Source: Tolypothrix campylonemoides VB511288
GTDB lineage: Bacteria; Cyanobacteriota; Cyanobacteriia; Cyanobacteriales; Nostocaceae
Direction of reading: 5' to 3'
Assembly: GCA_000828075.3 (NCBI GenBank)
Contig: JXCB02000027.1
Coordinates: 595,905 to 659,904, forward strand
Length of the DNA stretch: 64,000 nucleotides
Below, in pieces: positions 55,697-64,000 of this stretch. Numbering within the stretch: position 1 is the first letter of the stretch; each line of letters starts with the position of its first letter. The notes beneath the pieces were generated by a model. That model searched no databases. It was not told where the DNA came from and was given only the letters and a program-made list of their open reading frames with translations. The translations under genes and the position numbers were made by a program.

Positions 55697-56052
55697 GAAA
55701 TTAGGTTATTAGCTGGTGAGGGTGAAACAGCTTACGAAGTTGAGTAAATTGTATCGCTCATCCCCCCAATATCGAGGTGCTCTCTCCTCTTAATAGTGCG
55801 GTTGAAGCAACTTCCAACAGTCCGCACTAGGACTCTACTGAAGAACACCACGAACAATCTGATTATTGAAATTTTCATTACTTCGCAATTGTACCATTTT
55901 GAATTACCCGTGCTGACGAAAGTCTAGCCAGTAAGCGATCGCGCGGAGCGCAGTGCCCCTTGGGCAATCGCGTATTCCAACCGGATTCAAACGTTGCTCA
56001 GCTTCTTGTCGGATTACTGCTGCTTGACGTTGACGTTCTAAGACTTGCATAC
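55697..56052. other. intergenic region with HIP1-like repeat and short frame
   Basis: A GCGATCGCGCGGAGCGCAGTG-type repeat lies at 55934-55974. A minus-strand frame at 55904-56050 (MQVLERQRQAAVIRQEAEQR then LNPVGIR) reads into this repeat and looks like the tail of a decayed gene. Nothing else is seen. Confidence 0.4.
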
Positions 56053-56604
56053 CTACAGGGGACGTTGCCAAGGCTCACTGTACTGCTGATATCCAACTCG
56101 CTTAAAAGTAGAAATCATTGGGATATTGTTCACATCTGTATCACAGAACACCCTCCAAACTCCTACATCTTGCAGTACCCTCGTTCCTTTTAACAATAAA
56201 TCGGTTGCAAAGCCCTGTCCACGATATTCTGGCAAAACTCCAATGTAGTAGATAGTTGCTTCTTCCAAACCATCTTTAGCACAGCCCTGATAGATCACAG
56301 GGAAAACAAACCCAACGGCTTTATTATCGCTAGTAACTCCAATCTGCCACCATTCATTTTGATACGAGAATCCATCTTTCGACTCAGCTAGAAACTGCTC
56401 CGCAACTTGTCGAGAACCACGTTCCATGACTTGTTTTTGATCACTGGCATCAATCGATGACTCCATAACCTGAGCAACTGCTGAAACTAACACTTCATGA
56501 CTCAGGGTTTTAGCAGGTTTGAACTCCAATCGAGAAGGAACCTCAATCAACGGTTTAGACCCTTCCCAAACAAAGGGGACTTTCAAGTAAGTTTGCTGAC
56601 TCAT
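56053..56604 (-). CDS. GNAT N-acetyltransferase
   Basis: 183 residues. The C-terminal half has the acetyl-CoA motif YYIGVLPEYRGQGFATDLLL and DTDVNNIPMISTFKRVGYQQ typical of GNAT proteins. The N-terminal part is less conserved. Substrate unknown. Separated by 225 bases from the Uma2 gene upstream. Confidence 0.85.
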   Translation of the reverse strand: MSQQTYLKVPFVWEGSKPLIEVPSRLEFKPAKTLSHEVLVSAVAQVMESSIDASDQKQVMERGSRQVAEQFLAESKDGFSYQNEWWQIGVTSDNKAVGFVFPVIYQGCAKDGLEEATIYYIGVLPEYRGQGFATDLLLKGTRVLQDVGVWRVFCDTDVNNIPMISTFKRVGYQQYSEPWQRPL

Positions 56605-56829
56605 AGAATCAACTGAAATCTTGCTATTTTAAGGGGCAGCTTAGCACAACCAAAGCAAGTCAACAGATAACTAGCAGCCTAAGTATTTATTATAGGGGAT
56701 TTTTCCGTATAATTACCCTGTTCGGATTAGTTACACTGAATTTTCTTGGCTCTTTTTCCGACATTAGACGGAAACTATCCGTATAAGTACCCTATTTAAG
56801 GTAAAGTAATCTATCGCAGAGACGGCGTA

Positions 56830-57435
56830 TCAGTTCCGCCCAGCCAGCACTCGCTTGGCACTTAAATCCAAGCCTGGGAAAGTGGCAGATATGATGCGTT
56901 CTTCTCCTACGTATGCAACAGCATCATAGAACCCTTCTACTAAGGTGCATACCGTTACCACCTCTTGAATGGGATCAACAATCCAGTATTCGGGAATTTC
57001 GAGGACGGCATACTCGGAACGCTTGCTGCGGTAATCTGTAGTTTGGGTAGATTCGCTGACGACTTCCACTACGAGTATGGGGGGAGGTTCGTTGAGTTCG
57101 ATGACTGCTTCCCGGTTGAAGAGCGCTTCCCACTGCTCAATTGGTAAAACTACCACGTCTGGAACCCGCGAAGTGTCCCAGCGTCCTCCGCGTGGCGAAC
57201 GAATCCCGACAGAAAACTTTTGTGCTGTCCAATTCCTTCCCATCTTGGCACTTTCATCATCGAAGGTTCGTTCTAAAAACTTGGAGATTCCGCCATGCTT
57301 ACTAGTACCAAGACTCATGGGGATTAATTCTCCATCCACCAATTCGTATTGGGTATCCGTGCCATCGTCATACTTGAGATACTCTGCAAAAGTCAGTTTC
57401 TTGGTTGCTGCGGTCATAGCGATCGCACTCTTCAT
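56830..57435 (-). CDS. Uma2 family (DUF820) putative endonuclease, 3
   Basis: About 201 residues from ATG 57435; an ATG six codons later (57417, MTAATKKLTFAEYLKYDD) is equally possible. The core motifs are YELVDGELIPM, RVPDVVVLPIEQW, ILVVEVVSEST and YRSKRSEYAVLEIPEYWIVD, matching Glu, Asp, Glu and Lys of the nuclease fold. It is divergent from purH with 149 bases between. Confidence 0.83.
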   Translation of the reverse strand: MKSAIAMTAATKKLTFAEYLKYDDGTDTQYELVDGELIPMSLGTSKHGGISKFLERTFDDESAKMGRNWTAQKFSVGIRSPRGGRWDTSRVPDVVVLPIEQWEALFNREAVIELNEPPPILVVEVVSESTQTTDYRSKRSEYAVLEIPEYWIVDPIQEVVTVCTLVEGFYDAVAYVGEERIISATFPGLDLSAKRVLAGRN

Positions 57436-57584
57436 CGATGACTCAATACAGCTATTGTATTCCAGACGATGCTTCGCCTTCACGCCAAGTACCTGTTCAA
57501 GCCGCTTTGCGTCTACGTGCCTTGCCGATTTGTACAATAGACATCTGCACTAACTGTACATACACCAAAGGAAACTGGGGAACT

Positions 57585-59138
57585 ATGGCGCGTCTAGCAC
57601 TGCTGAGTGTATCTAATAAAACAGGATTAATCGATTTTGCTCGTAGTCTCGTAGAAGAATTTGACTTTGAATTAATTAGCAGTGGAGGGACAGCCAAAGC
57701 ACTGAAAGATGCGGGACTACCAGTTATGAAAGTAGCTGATTACACAGGTTCACCAGAAATTCTAGGTGGTCGAGTCAAAACGCTGCATCCTCGAATTCAT
57801 GGCGGCATTTTAGCACGGCGGGATGTGCCTGAAGATGTGGCAGATTTGGAAAATAACCAAATTCGCCCGATTGATTTAGTCGTGGTGAACCTTTATCCTT
57901 TTGAAGAAACTATTGCCAAACAAGGCGTGACTTTACCTGAGGCGATCGAGCAAATTGATATTGGTGGTCCTGCTATGCTTAGGGCTGCTTCAAAAAACTT
58001 TGCCCATTTAACCATTTTATGTAATCCGGCGCAGTATGAAGAATATTTACAGGAAATGCGCCGCTCAAGTGGCAAACCTTCCCTAGAGTTTCGCCAAAAG
58101 TGTGCCTTAAAAGGATTCTTGCATACGTCTAGCTATGACCAGGCTATAGCAGCATACCTGAGCAGTCACCTCACGCCCACTAGCAAAGAGGGGGAATTAC
58201 CCCAACAGTACACTCTTGGGGGCAAACAACTGCAATCTCTCCGGTACGGCGAAAATCCCCATCAACCTGCTGCTTGGTATCAAACTGGTACGAGTCCAAC
58301 TGGATGGGCAGCTGCTACTAAACTTCAAGGCAAAGAACTGAGTTACAATAATTTGGTTGATTTAGAAGCAGCACGGCGCATCATTTCTGAATTCATCGAT
58401 ACGCCAGCAGCAACAATTATCAAACACACAAATCCCTGTGGTGTCGCTTTGGGAAATACTCTGCAAGAAGCTTACCAAAAAGCATTCAACGCTGACTCTG
58501 TTTCTGCTTTTGGTGGAATTGTCGCATTAAACCGTCCGATTGACGCGGAAACTGCTACTGAGTTAACAAAGACATTTTTAGAATGCGTGGTTGCACCAAG
58601 TTGTGATGCCCAAGCACAAGAAATTCTAGCTGCTAAATCAAAAGTGAGGGTATTAATTTTACCAGAATTGGGCAGTGGACCGAAAGAAACTGTAAAAGTC
58701 ATCGCTGGCGGTTTGCTTGTGCAATCTTCAGATGACGTAGTAGCTGACACGAGTAAATGGCAAATCGTCACGGAAAAGAAACCTACTGATGATGACTTGG
58801 CAGAATTGTTGTTTGCTTGGAAAGTTTGCAAGCACGTTAAGTCTAATGCGATTGTTGTAAGTGGCGATCGCACCACGTCGGGTGTAGGCGCAGGTCAAAT
58901 GAACCGCGTTGGCTCAGTTAAAATTGCTTTAGAACAAGCTGGAGAAAAAACCCAAGGTGCAATTCTCGCCAGTGATGGGTTCTTTCCCTTCGACGATTCA
59001 GTCAGAACAGCAGCCGCAGCGGGAATTAAGGCGATTGTGCAACCAGGAGGAAGTTTGCGCGATCAAGATTCGGTTCAAGCTGCTAATGAACTGGGCTTAG
59101 TCATGGTATTGACAGGTATTCGTCACTTTTTACATTAA
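57585..59138 (+). CDS. purH: bifunctional AICAR transformylase / IMP cyclohydrolase PurH
   Basis: 517 residues from ATG 57585 (MARLALLSVSNKTGLIDFAR), with AAGGAAACTGGGG upstream. The IMP cyclohydrolase part (1-200) has SSGGTAKAL and VKTLHPRIHGGILARRD. The transformylase part has LRYGENPHQPAAWY, IIKHTNPCGVALG (catalytic Lys-His), FGGIVALNRP and the C-terminal FFPFDDSVRTAAAAGIKAIV. It performs the last two steps of IMP synthesis. An upstream in-frame extension overlaps the divergent Uma2 gene and is not used. Confidence 0.95.
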   Translation: MARLALLSVSNKTGLIDFARSLVEEFDFELISSGGTAKALKDAGLPVMKVADYTGSPEILGGRVKTLHPRIHGGILARRDVPEDVADLENNQIRPIDLVVVNLYPFEETIAKQGVTLPEAIEQIDIGGPAMLRAASKNFAHLTILCNPAQYEEYLQEMRRSSGKPSLEFRQKCALKGFLHTSSYDQAIAAYLSSHLTPTSKEGELPQQYTLGGKQLQSLRYGENPHQPAAWYQTGTSPTGWAAATKLQGKELSYNNLVDLEAARRIISEFIDTPAATIIKHTNPCGVALGNTLQEAYQKAFNADSVSAFGGIVALNRPIDAETATELTKTFLECVVAPSCDAQAQEILAAKSKVRVLILPELGSGPKETVKVIAGGLLVQSSDDVVADTSKWQIVTEKKPTDDDLAELLFAWKVCKHVKSNAIVVSGDRTTSGVGAGQMNRVGSVKIALEQAGEKTQGAILASDGFFPFDDSVRTAAAAGIKAIVQPGGSLRDQDSVQAANELGLVMVLTGIRHFLH

Positions 59139-59350
59139 AACAGTGACCAGTACCAGCCGCAGTGACCAGTACCAGCCGCAGTGAACAGTACCAGCCGCAG
59201 TGAACAGTGACCAAAAAACTGACAACTGATAACTGATAACTGATAACTGGTAACTGTTAAAAATTCCTGCCCAAAGGCAGATGTGAACATAGGTACAAAC
59301 CATAAAACATCGAAAATTAGTTATGCCTTATGTCTGAAGAGGGAGTGCGG
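59139..59350. repeat. tandem repeats after purH
   Basis: Three tandem copies of an 18- to 19-base unit CAGTGACCAGTACCAGCCG (59141-59200) are followed by GATAACT heptamers (59222-59259), the same unit as between rbcX and rbcS. No gene is seen. Confidence 0.75.
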
Positions 59351-59410
59351 TTGCCAAAGTGTCACTTACTATAACTCTCATTAGAATTGACCCGTGATAT
59401 TGTTTATATG

Positions 59411-59480
59411 GTGTGAGGAGTAAGTTGAAAACAGAAAGCGCCTGGAGTCGAAACACGGCAAGACGTCCAGGCGCTTTTTG
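59411..59480 (+). ncRNA. Yfr2-like small RNA, copy 1
   Basis: The predicted RNA starts GTGTGAGGAGTAAG and contains a 13-bp stem with one bulge (AGCGCCTGGA...TCCAGGCGCT plus GTC/GAC), loop GAAACACGGCAA, then TTTTT as terminator. Length about 70 nt. TTGACC (59388-59393) may be part of the promoter. The 5' GTGTGAGGAGT is the exact reverse complement of ACTCCTCACAC, the core of cyanobacterial Yfr1 RNA. The GAAACA loop recalls the Yfr2 family. Copy 2 follows 159 bases later. Confidence 0.6.
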
Positions 59481-59569
59481 CTATCTTATGAAGGTAGCAA
59501 AGGTTCAGTTTTGAAAGTGTCACTTGCCATACTTGTGTTTTCAGTTGGACGGTGTTATTCTCTAATTGT

Positions 59570-59640
59570 GTGTGAGGAGCAAGTGTAAAGCAAAAAGCGC
59601 TGGGGGTGGAAACACGGTAACACTCCCTGGCGCTTTTTGT
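59570..59640 (+). ncRNA. Yfr2-like small RNA, copy 2
   Basis: Starts GTGTGAGGAGCAAG, then AAAGCGCTGGGGGTG, loop GAAACACGGTAA, CACTCCCTGGCGCTTTTT. The stem keeps the pairing of copy 1 although many of its bases differ (GTC/GAC became GTG/CAC; CTGGA/TCCAG became TGGGG/CCCTG), while the loop is almost unchanged. The GGAAACA motif known from Yfr2-type RNAs is present. The upstream region (AAAGTGTCACTT at about 59513) is duplicated from copy 1. Confidence 0.62.
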
Positions 59641-60160
59641 TTTAGCTGAGTCCGCAATTCATCTCTCACTTACCCGTTACAGGAGTGATAAGATAAATTG
59701 CGGGATAAAAACGAGGCTTCGCCGTGAGACTTCGGCGTGATCTCAGTCGAACGGTACACCCTCTTTGATTGGTGGGAAAAGATTGGTGGGAAAATAAAAG
59801 GTGTCGTGATGTTTTCTTTTCGTGGTTCTGGTAAAGAATCTATCCACTCATCAACAAGGCTAGTGATAGTGCTGTCTATTTCAGCACACTATAACAGTAA
59901 CTTATGATATCTGCGGTTAGTAATCCTTAGATTCCATCTCTCTTCTACGGGTACTAGAAAGGCGATCGCCCTACATAGTATCGCATTCAATCAAAAATTG
60001 TTATAATAAAAGTTAAAAAAACATTAAGGTTATTTTTAAAAATTAAAATTCATGATTAGTAATTCGTAGTTACTCGCTTGATTACGATTTACTAATTATT
60101 TGGTAATATTTTATTTCAAAATAAAAAAATCTTAAATAGACTATTTAATAATGAAAGTAT
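59641..60160. other. intergenic region upstream of the nitroreductase gene
   Basis: Contains a CGAGGCTTCGCCGTGAGACT/TTCGGCGTGATCTC imperfect inverted region near 59710-59745 and then a long AT-rich stretch (59990-60160). No gene is supported. Confidence 0.45.
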
Positions 60161-61213
60161 ATGTCAAAGAGCTTAACACCCGACTCTTTCAGCCCTTGGA
60201 ATATTTCCGAAAGTGACTTTCCGTCTAATGGTAGTCCTTCTGAACAACTAGAATTTTTATTAAACTATGCAATTCTAGCTCCATCGGGACACAATAGTCA
60301 GCCTTGGCTGTTTAAAATCGCTCACGAAACTATCGAACTTTATGCTGATAGAACCCGTGCTTTACCTGTCTGTGACCCCCAAGACCGGGAATTGACTATG
60401 AGTTGCGGTGCAGCACTGTTGAATTTACGCTTAGCAATAAGGCACTTTGGCTACACTGATGCAGTAAAGACTTTTCCTAACCCTGAGGATCCAGATTTGC
60501 TGGCTCATGTCTGGTTAGGCAATCCCAGAGAGGAAAATGAAGAGGAACATCTGCTGTTCGCGACAATTACTAGGCGACGCACCAACAGGTTACCCTTCCA
60601 AAATTGGGACGTTCCAGAAACGCTGCTTTCTATTATGCGAACATCTGCAGTTCAGGAAGGTGCTTGGCTTATGACAATTGAAGGCGAAGACCTTCGCAAT
60701 GCGGTGGCTAATTTAATTGCAGAAGGCGATCGCATTCAAATGGCAAACCCTCATTTTCGTCGCGAACTAGCTGCTTGGATTCACCCCAGTCGTAAAATCA
60801 CCCGTGATGGTATGCCTGCTTATGCTCAAAGTGTCAGGCAACTGCTGGACTTTGTCACCCCCATTGTTGCCCATATTAATCGCACCTTCGACATAGGCAG
60901 AGGACAAGCAGCAAAAGATCGGGAATTAGCTATTGGGTCACCTATTCTTGCCGTTTTAGGAACCGATGAAGACACTCCCGTTCACTGGTTTAGCGCTGGA
61001 CAGGCGTTGGAGAAAGTTCTGCTGCTTGGACAGGCGGTTGGTGTTTCTGCATCGTACTTAAATCAACCTATACAAGTAGCACAACTGCGTCCTGAACTCC
61101 GAACTCTTCTCAATAAACCCGGTTATCCCCAGGTATTGCTGCGTCTTGGTTTTGGTTCTGAAGTAAAACCCACACCTCGAAGACCAGTCAGTGAAGTCCT
61201 TTTATCTGAGTAA
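60161..61213 (+). CDS. nitroreductase-like FMN protein (Acg group)
   Basis: 350 residues. The opening LNYAILAPSGHNSQPWLFKI with the FMN-contacting APSGHNSQPW motif, ELYADRTRALPVCDPQDREL and later TRRRTNRLPF fit the large (about 330-residue) nitroreductase-like group related to mycobacterial Acg. These may store flavin or reduce unknown substrates; some lack activity. It is preceded by the tandem sRNA locus and 520 bases of AT-rich sequence. Confidence 0.82.
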   Translation: MSKSLTPDSFSPWNISESDFPSNGSPSEQLEFLLNYAILAPSGHNSQPWLFKIAHETIELYADRTRALPVCDPQDRELTMSCGAALLNLRLAIRHFGYTDAVKTFPNPEDPDLLAHVWLGNPREENEEEHLLFATITRRRTNRLPFQNWDVPETLLSIMRTSAVQEGAWLMTIEGEDLRNAVANLIAEGDRIQMANPHFRRELAAWIHPSRKITRDGMPAYAQSVRQLLDFVTPIVAHINRTFDIGRGQAAKDRELAIGSPILAVLGTDEDTPVHWFSAGQALEKVLLLGQAVGVSASYLNQPIQVAQLRPELRTLLNKPGYPQVLLRLGFGSEVKPTPRRPVSEVLLSE

Positions 61214-61466
61214 TACTAAAAACTATTAAACCTCATAAAGTTTTGTACAACTGAAAATAAGCCAACCGAAAATTTTAAGTATATTATCTTATTGACAAAA
61301 AGCAGACTGTCTTAAATTATTACGAATACAGTCGATAGATGGTCGGGGTAGTTTAACTAGTATCCTTTTCTCAAAAAATGTAACTCAATTACCCAATCAG
61401 GACTGCTAGATTGGAAATATGTGTTGTGCTGCTTGCAAAACTGACCAACGGATAGAGATTATCTTT
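61214..61466. other. intergenic, no recognised feature
   Basis: AT-rich spacer before the long coiled-coil gene. No terminator with a clear T tract or palindrome is visible. Confidence 0.4.
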
Positions 61467-64000
61467 ATGAAGAGCAAGAATCAAGTCATCTTCGCCTTAT
61501 TGTTGAGAAGCGCTATCGTCTTTTCACCCGTGCTAGTGTCCGTTGGTATTGCCAGTGCGCAAAGAACACCTTCTTCCCCACAAGCTGCGCTGTCTAATCA
61601 AAATCGGCAAGAACTCCCACGACTGACAGAAGAACATCGCGCCTTTCTTCGTACAACCATCTTGTTCAATGTCTGGCTAGCCATACTGACTTTAGTACCA
61701 GTCACAGTTATTGCTGCTTTATTGCTCCTGCGACGGGTTGCCATTCGTGAGATAGTTGATAGAGCAATGGAACGGCTACAGGGACTCGAAGAGTTAGAAA
61801 AACAGCTAGTCATTGTTAAGCAAGAAGCACAAAAGCTCATCCAAGAAACTAAAAATATCACTTCTGACTTAGACAAGGAAGTAGAAGCACTTCAACAAAA
61901 AATCAAAATAGAGCAAGAAAATTTATCTAGACTTCCAGTTGAAATATCTCAGTCAAGAAAGCAATTTTTAGCAGAATTAGAAACAGCAATCAAGAACTCT
62001 AAACAAGATGTAAAAAGTTTAGAATCTGAGTTTGCATCTCAAGTTTCTGAGTTACAATTGCAAGCCGAACAACAAAGAAATATAACTGTTGAAAATTTAG
62101 GAAAATTAGAAACAGAAGTTGCATCACATCTCTCGGAATTACAAGTAGGTGTTCAACAGCAAAAAGATATCGCCCTTGAGAATTTAGAAAAGTCAAGTTC
62201 AGAGTTTGTCATCCACCTGTCTGAATTAGAGTCAGATACTGAGCAACAAAAAAACAAAATTCTGGCAAGTTTGGAGCAATTGCGCTCAGAATTTACGTCA
62301 CAACTGTCTGAATTACAGTCTGGTGTAGAACAACAAAAAAATGTGGCACTGGAAAATTTAGAAAAATCCAGTTCAGAATTTACATATCAAGTTTCGGGAT
62401 TACAGTCACAGACGGAACAGCAAAAGAATACTATCCTTGAAAGTTTGCAGCAATTGCGCTCAGAATTTACATTGCAAGTTTTGGAATTACAGTATGATAT
62501 TCAACAACAAAAGGATGTAGCACTGGAAAATTTAGAAAAATCTAGTTCGGAGTTTACAGATCAAGTTTCGGGATTGCAGTCACAGACGGAACAGCAAAAG
62601 AACAAAATTCTGGAAAATTTGGAGCAATTGCGCTTAGAATTTACATCGCGACTGTCTCAATTACAGTCTGGTGTAGAACAACAAAAAGATGTGGCACTAG
62701 AAAATTTAGAAAAATCCAGTTCCGAGTTTGTTACCCACCTGTCTGAATTAGAGTCAGATACTGAGCAGCAAAAGAATACTATCCTTGAAAATTTAGAGCA
62801 ATTGCGCTTAGAATTTACATCGCAACTGTCTCAATTACAGTCTGGTGTAGAACAACAAAAAAATGTGGCACTGGAAAATTTAGAAAAATCCAGTTCCGAG
62901 TTTACAGAGCAAGTTTCGGGATTGCAATCACAGACGGAACAGCAAAAGAATACTATCCTTGAAAACTTAGAGCAATTGCGTTCAGAATTTACATCTCTCC
63001 TGTCTCAATTACAGTCTGGTGTAGAACAACAAAGGGATGTAGCACTGGAGAATTTAGAAAAATCCAGTTCGGAGTTTACAGATCAAGTTTCGGGATTGCA
63101 GTCTGATACTGAGCAACAAAAAGATGCGATTCGTGAGAGCATGGAGCAATTGCGCTTAGAATTTGCATCTCTCCTGTCTCAGTTACAAGTTGAAGCTCAA
63201 CAACAAAAAGAAACAATTATAGAAAATTTAGAGAAATCTGGCACTGAGTTTGCATCTCAGTTCTCAGAATTACAGCGGAATGCTCAACAAAGAAAAAATA
63301 ACATTCTTGACAAGCTAGGAAAATTAGAATCAGAATTTGTATCTCAAGTTTCTGAATTGCACAGGGATGCTCAACAAAGAAAAAATATCATGGTTGAGCA
63401 ACAGTCTGAAGTTACACCTCCTTCTAGCACAGAATCTCCTACTCCTAAAGTCGAGGAAAAAATACAGGAGGTACCACAGCAAGCAGAGGTTAAAGAACAT
63501 ACAGAGACTCAGCAAGAGCCGACAGTTAATGATTATCTCAAACAAGGAGATGTTCTTTTCTCCCAAAAACAGTATGAAGATGCACTTGCTGCTTATAACC
63601 AAGCAGTGAAAATTCACCCCAAAGATGCTGTAGCTTGGTTGAACCGAGGTATGGTTTTAGCACGGTTGAAACAGTACAAAGAGGCGATCGCCTCGTACGA
63701 AAAAGCTTTGAAAATCAAGCCAGATTACCATCAAGCTTGGGTTGACTTGGGTGTAGCATTCGGATATTTGCGAAGACACAAGGAAGCTTTTGTTTCTTTT
63801 AAAAAAGCGACGCAAATTAAGCCTGATGATGCTGTCGCATGGTTTAATAGGGGTCTAGCTTTGCAAGAGTTGGAACGATACGAAGACGCAATAGTTTGTT
63901 TTGACAAAGCCATTAAACTCAAGCCCGAGTCCTACAAAGCTTGGAATAACCGAGGTTACGCTTTAGTTAGGCTAGGACGCGATGATGAAGCTATTGAAAG
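61467..64000 (+). CDS. long coiled-coil/TPR membrane protein, cut by window edge
   Basis: The frame opens at ATG 61467 and stays open to the window end (over 840 codons). It has a signal peptide-like start (MKSKNQVIFALLLRSAIVF), then a membrane helix (LFNVWLAILTLVPVTVIAAL, about 65-87). A very long coiled coil (about 105-640) is built of 29-residue units alternating two forms: SEFTSQLSELQSGVEQQKN/VALENLEKSS and SEFTDQVSGLQSQTEQQKN/TILENLEQLR. A Pro/Glu-rich linker precedes at least four TPR units (DYLKQGDVLFSQKQYEDALA onward). No catalytic motif. It could be a scaffold at the membrane. Confidence 0.8.
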   Translation, partial: MKSKNQVIFALLLRSAIVFSPVLVSVGIASAQRTPSSPQAALSNQNRQELPRLTEEHRAFLRTTILFNVWLAILTLVPVTVIAALLLLRRVAIREIVDRAMERLQGLEELEKQLVIVKQEAQKLIQETKNITSDLDKEVEALQQKIKIEQENLSRLPVEISQSRKQFLAELETAIKNSKQDVKSLESEFASQVSELQLQAEQQRNITVENLGKLETEVASHLSELQVGVQQQKDIALENLEKSSSEFVIHLSELESDTEQQKNKILASLEQLRSEFTSQLSELQSGVEQQKNVALENLEKSSSEFTYQVSGLQSQTEQQKNTILESLQQLRSEFTLQVLELQYDIQQQKDVALENLEKSSSEFTDQVSGLQSQTEQQKNKILENLEQLRLEFTSRLSQLQSGVEQQKDVALENLEKSSSEFVTHLSELESDTEQQKNTILENLEQLRLEFTSQLSQLQSGVEQQKNVALENLEKSSSEFTEQVSGLQSQTEQQKNTILENLEQLRSEFTSLLSQLQSGVEQQRDVALENLEKSSSEFTDQVSGLQSDTEQQKDAIRESMEQLRLEFASLLSQLQVEAQQQKETIIENLEKSGTEFASQFSELQRNAQQRKNNILDKLGKLESEFVSQVSELHRDAQQRKNIMVEQQSEVTPPSSTESPTPKVEEKIQEVPQQAEVKEHTETQQEPTVNDYLKQGDVLFSQKQYEDALAAYNQAVKIHPKDAVAWLNRGMVLARLKQYKEAIASYEKALKIKPDYHQAWVDLGVAFGYLRRHKEAFVSFKKATQIKPDDAVAWFNRGLALQELERYEDAIVCFDKAIKLKPESYKAWNNRGYALVRLGRDDEAIE
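61990..63390 (+). repeat. 87-bp tandem repeats (174-bp double unit) in the coiled-coil gene
   Basis: About sixteen units of 87 bases, each encoding 29 residues, alternate in two types so that the higher-order unit is 174 bases. Neighbouring double units are nearly identical in DNA, for example around 62330-62520, 62510-62690 and 62860-63060, indicating recent duplication or gene conversion. Confidence 0.8.

Noticed and set aside
59411-59640. The same region read on the minus strand as two Yfr1 genes
   Set aside because: On the minus strand the CTCCTCACAC motif is present, but the terminator hairpin with T tract that should follow it is missing; the plus-strand order (motif, hairpin, TTTTT) is complete.
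61598-62196. Minus-strand frames inside the coiled-coil gene
   Set aside because: Antisense readings of a repetitive gene whose plus-strand frame is open for more than 840 codons.

Overview
The window comes from a filamentous, probably heterocyst-forming (Nostocales-type) cyanobacterium. The evidence is an rbcL-rbcX-rbcS operon of form IB type, chlP for chlorophyll and phytol synthesis, the clock-output regulator rpaA, two DevBC-type exporters, a system II cytochrome c maturation pair (ccdA-ccs1), PEP-CTERM proteins, many HIP1 octamers (GCGATCGC), and abundant heptameric tandem repeats and small dispersed repeats. Coding density is moderate and gene order is mostly short operons on both strands.

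Layout. 1-620: end of an IS200/IS605-type element (truncated tnpB with a divergent ribbon-helix-helix gene). 0.7-7.6 kb: intradiol dioxygenase, histidine-kinase relic, alpha/beta hydrolase, rpaA, a PEP-CTERM protein, chlP, a GAF protein. 7.6-8.2 kb: a 105-bp MITE and a tnpB-type relic. 8.2-14 kb: cysA, two divergent Uma2 genes, exbB-exbD divergent from an unusual TonB. 14-18.4 kb: FAD monooxygenase plus cupin, ccdA-ccs1. 18.6-24.4 kb: queF, conserved cyanobacterial small proteins, SRP RNA, a LigT-like protein, a DUF6888/DUF6887-like pair, a Uma2 gene broken by a 44-bp palindromic repeat, panB, a GNAT. 24.8-28.1 kb: the rubisco operon, the second MITE copy, a Spy-like periplasmic protein. 28.2-36.5 kb: two devBC exporters, only one with devA, flanking two TetR regulators, with shared ACTAAACT-type palindromes at both promoters. 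36.5-40.8 kb: IS1 relic, PEP-CTERM repeat protein, complete RHH-tnpB element. 41-49.2 kb: RNase D-like exonuclease, TPR lipoprotein, VOC protein, CPBP protease, a two-component system, lysC. 49.6-51.1 kb: an AT-rich probable nuclease gene. 51.6-59.1 kb: aldo/keto reductase, coaBC with DUF2555, esterase, a decayed toxin with an intact antitoxin, GNAT, Uma2, purH. 59.4-59.64 kb: a tandem pair of Yfr2-like small RNAs. 60.2-64 kb: a nitroreductase and the start of a very long coiled-coil/TPR protein that runs off the end.

Genes that work together: rbcL/rbcX/rbcS (carbon fixation and its assembly chaperone); ExbB/ExbD/TonB (energised outer-membrane uptake); CcdA/Ccs1 (cytochrome c maturation); DevB/DevC/DevA with TetR control (export across the envelope); panB and coaBC (two unlinked steps of CoA synthesis).

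The most interesting items are (1) two IS605-type elements that carry different tnpB types but share a divergent RHH gene and a TATGCTAGCATA-type palindrome between the genes; (2) the tandem Yfr2-like sRNA pair, whose 5' ends are the reverse complement of the Yfr1 core motif and whose stems covary; (3) the double DevBC/TetR locus with a TetR-RHH fusion; and (4) several direct cases of small repeats reshaping genes. All functions are inferred by reading the sequence; no database search was run.
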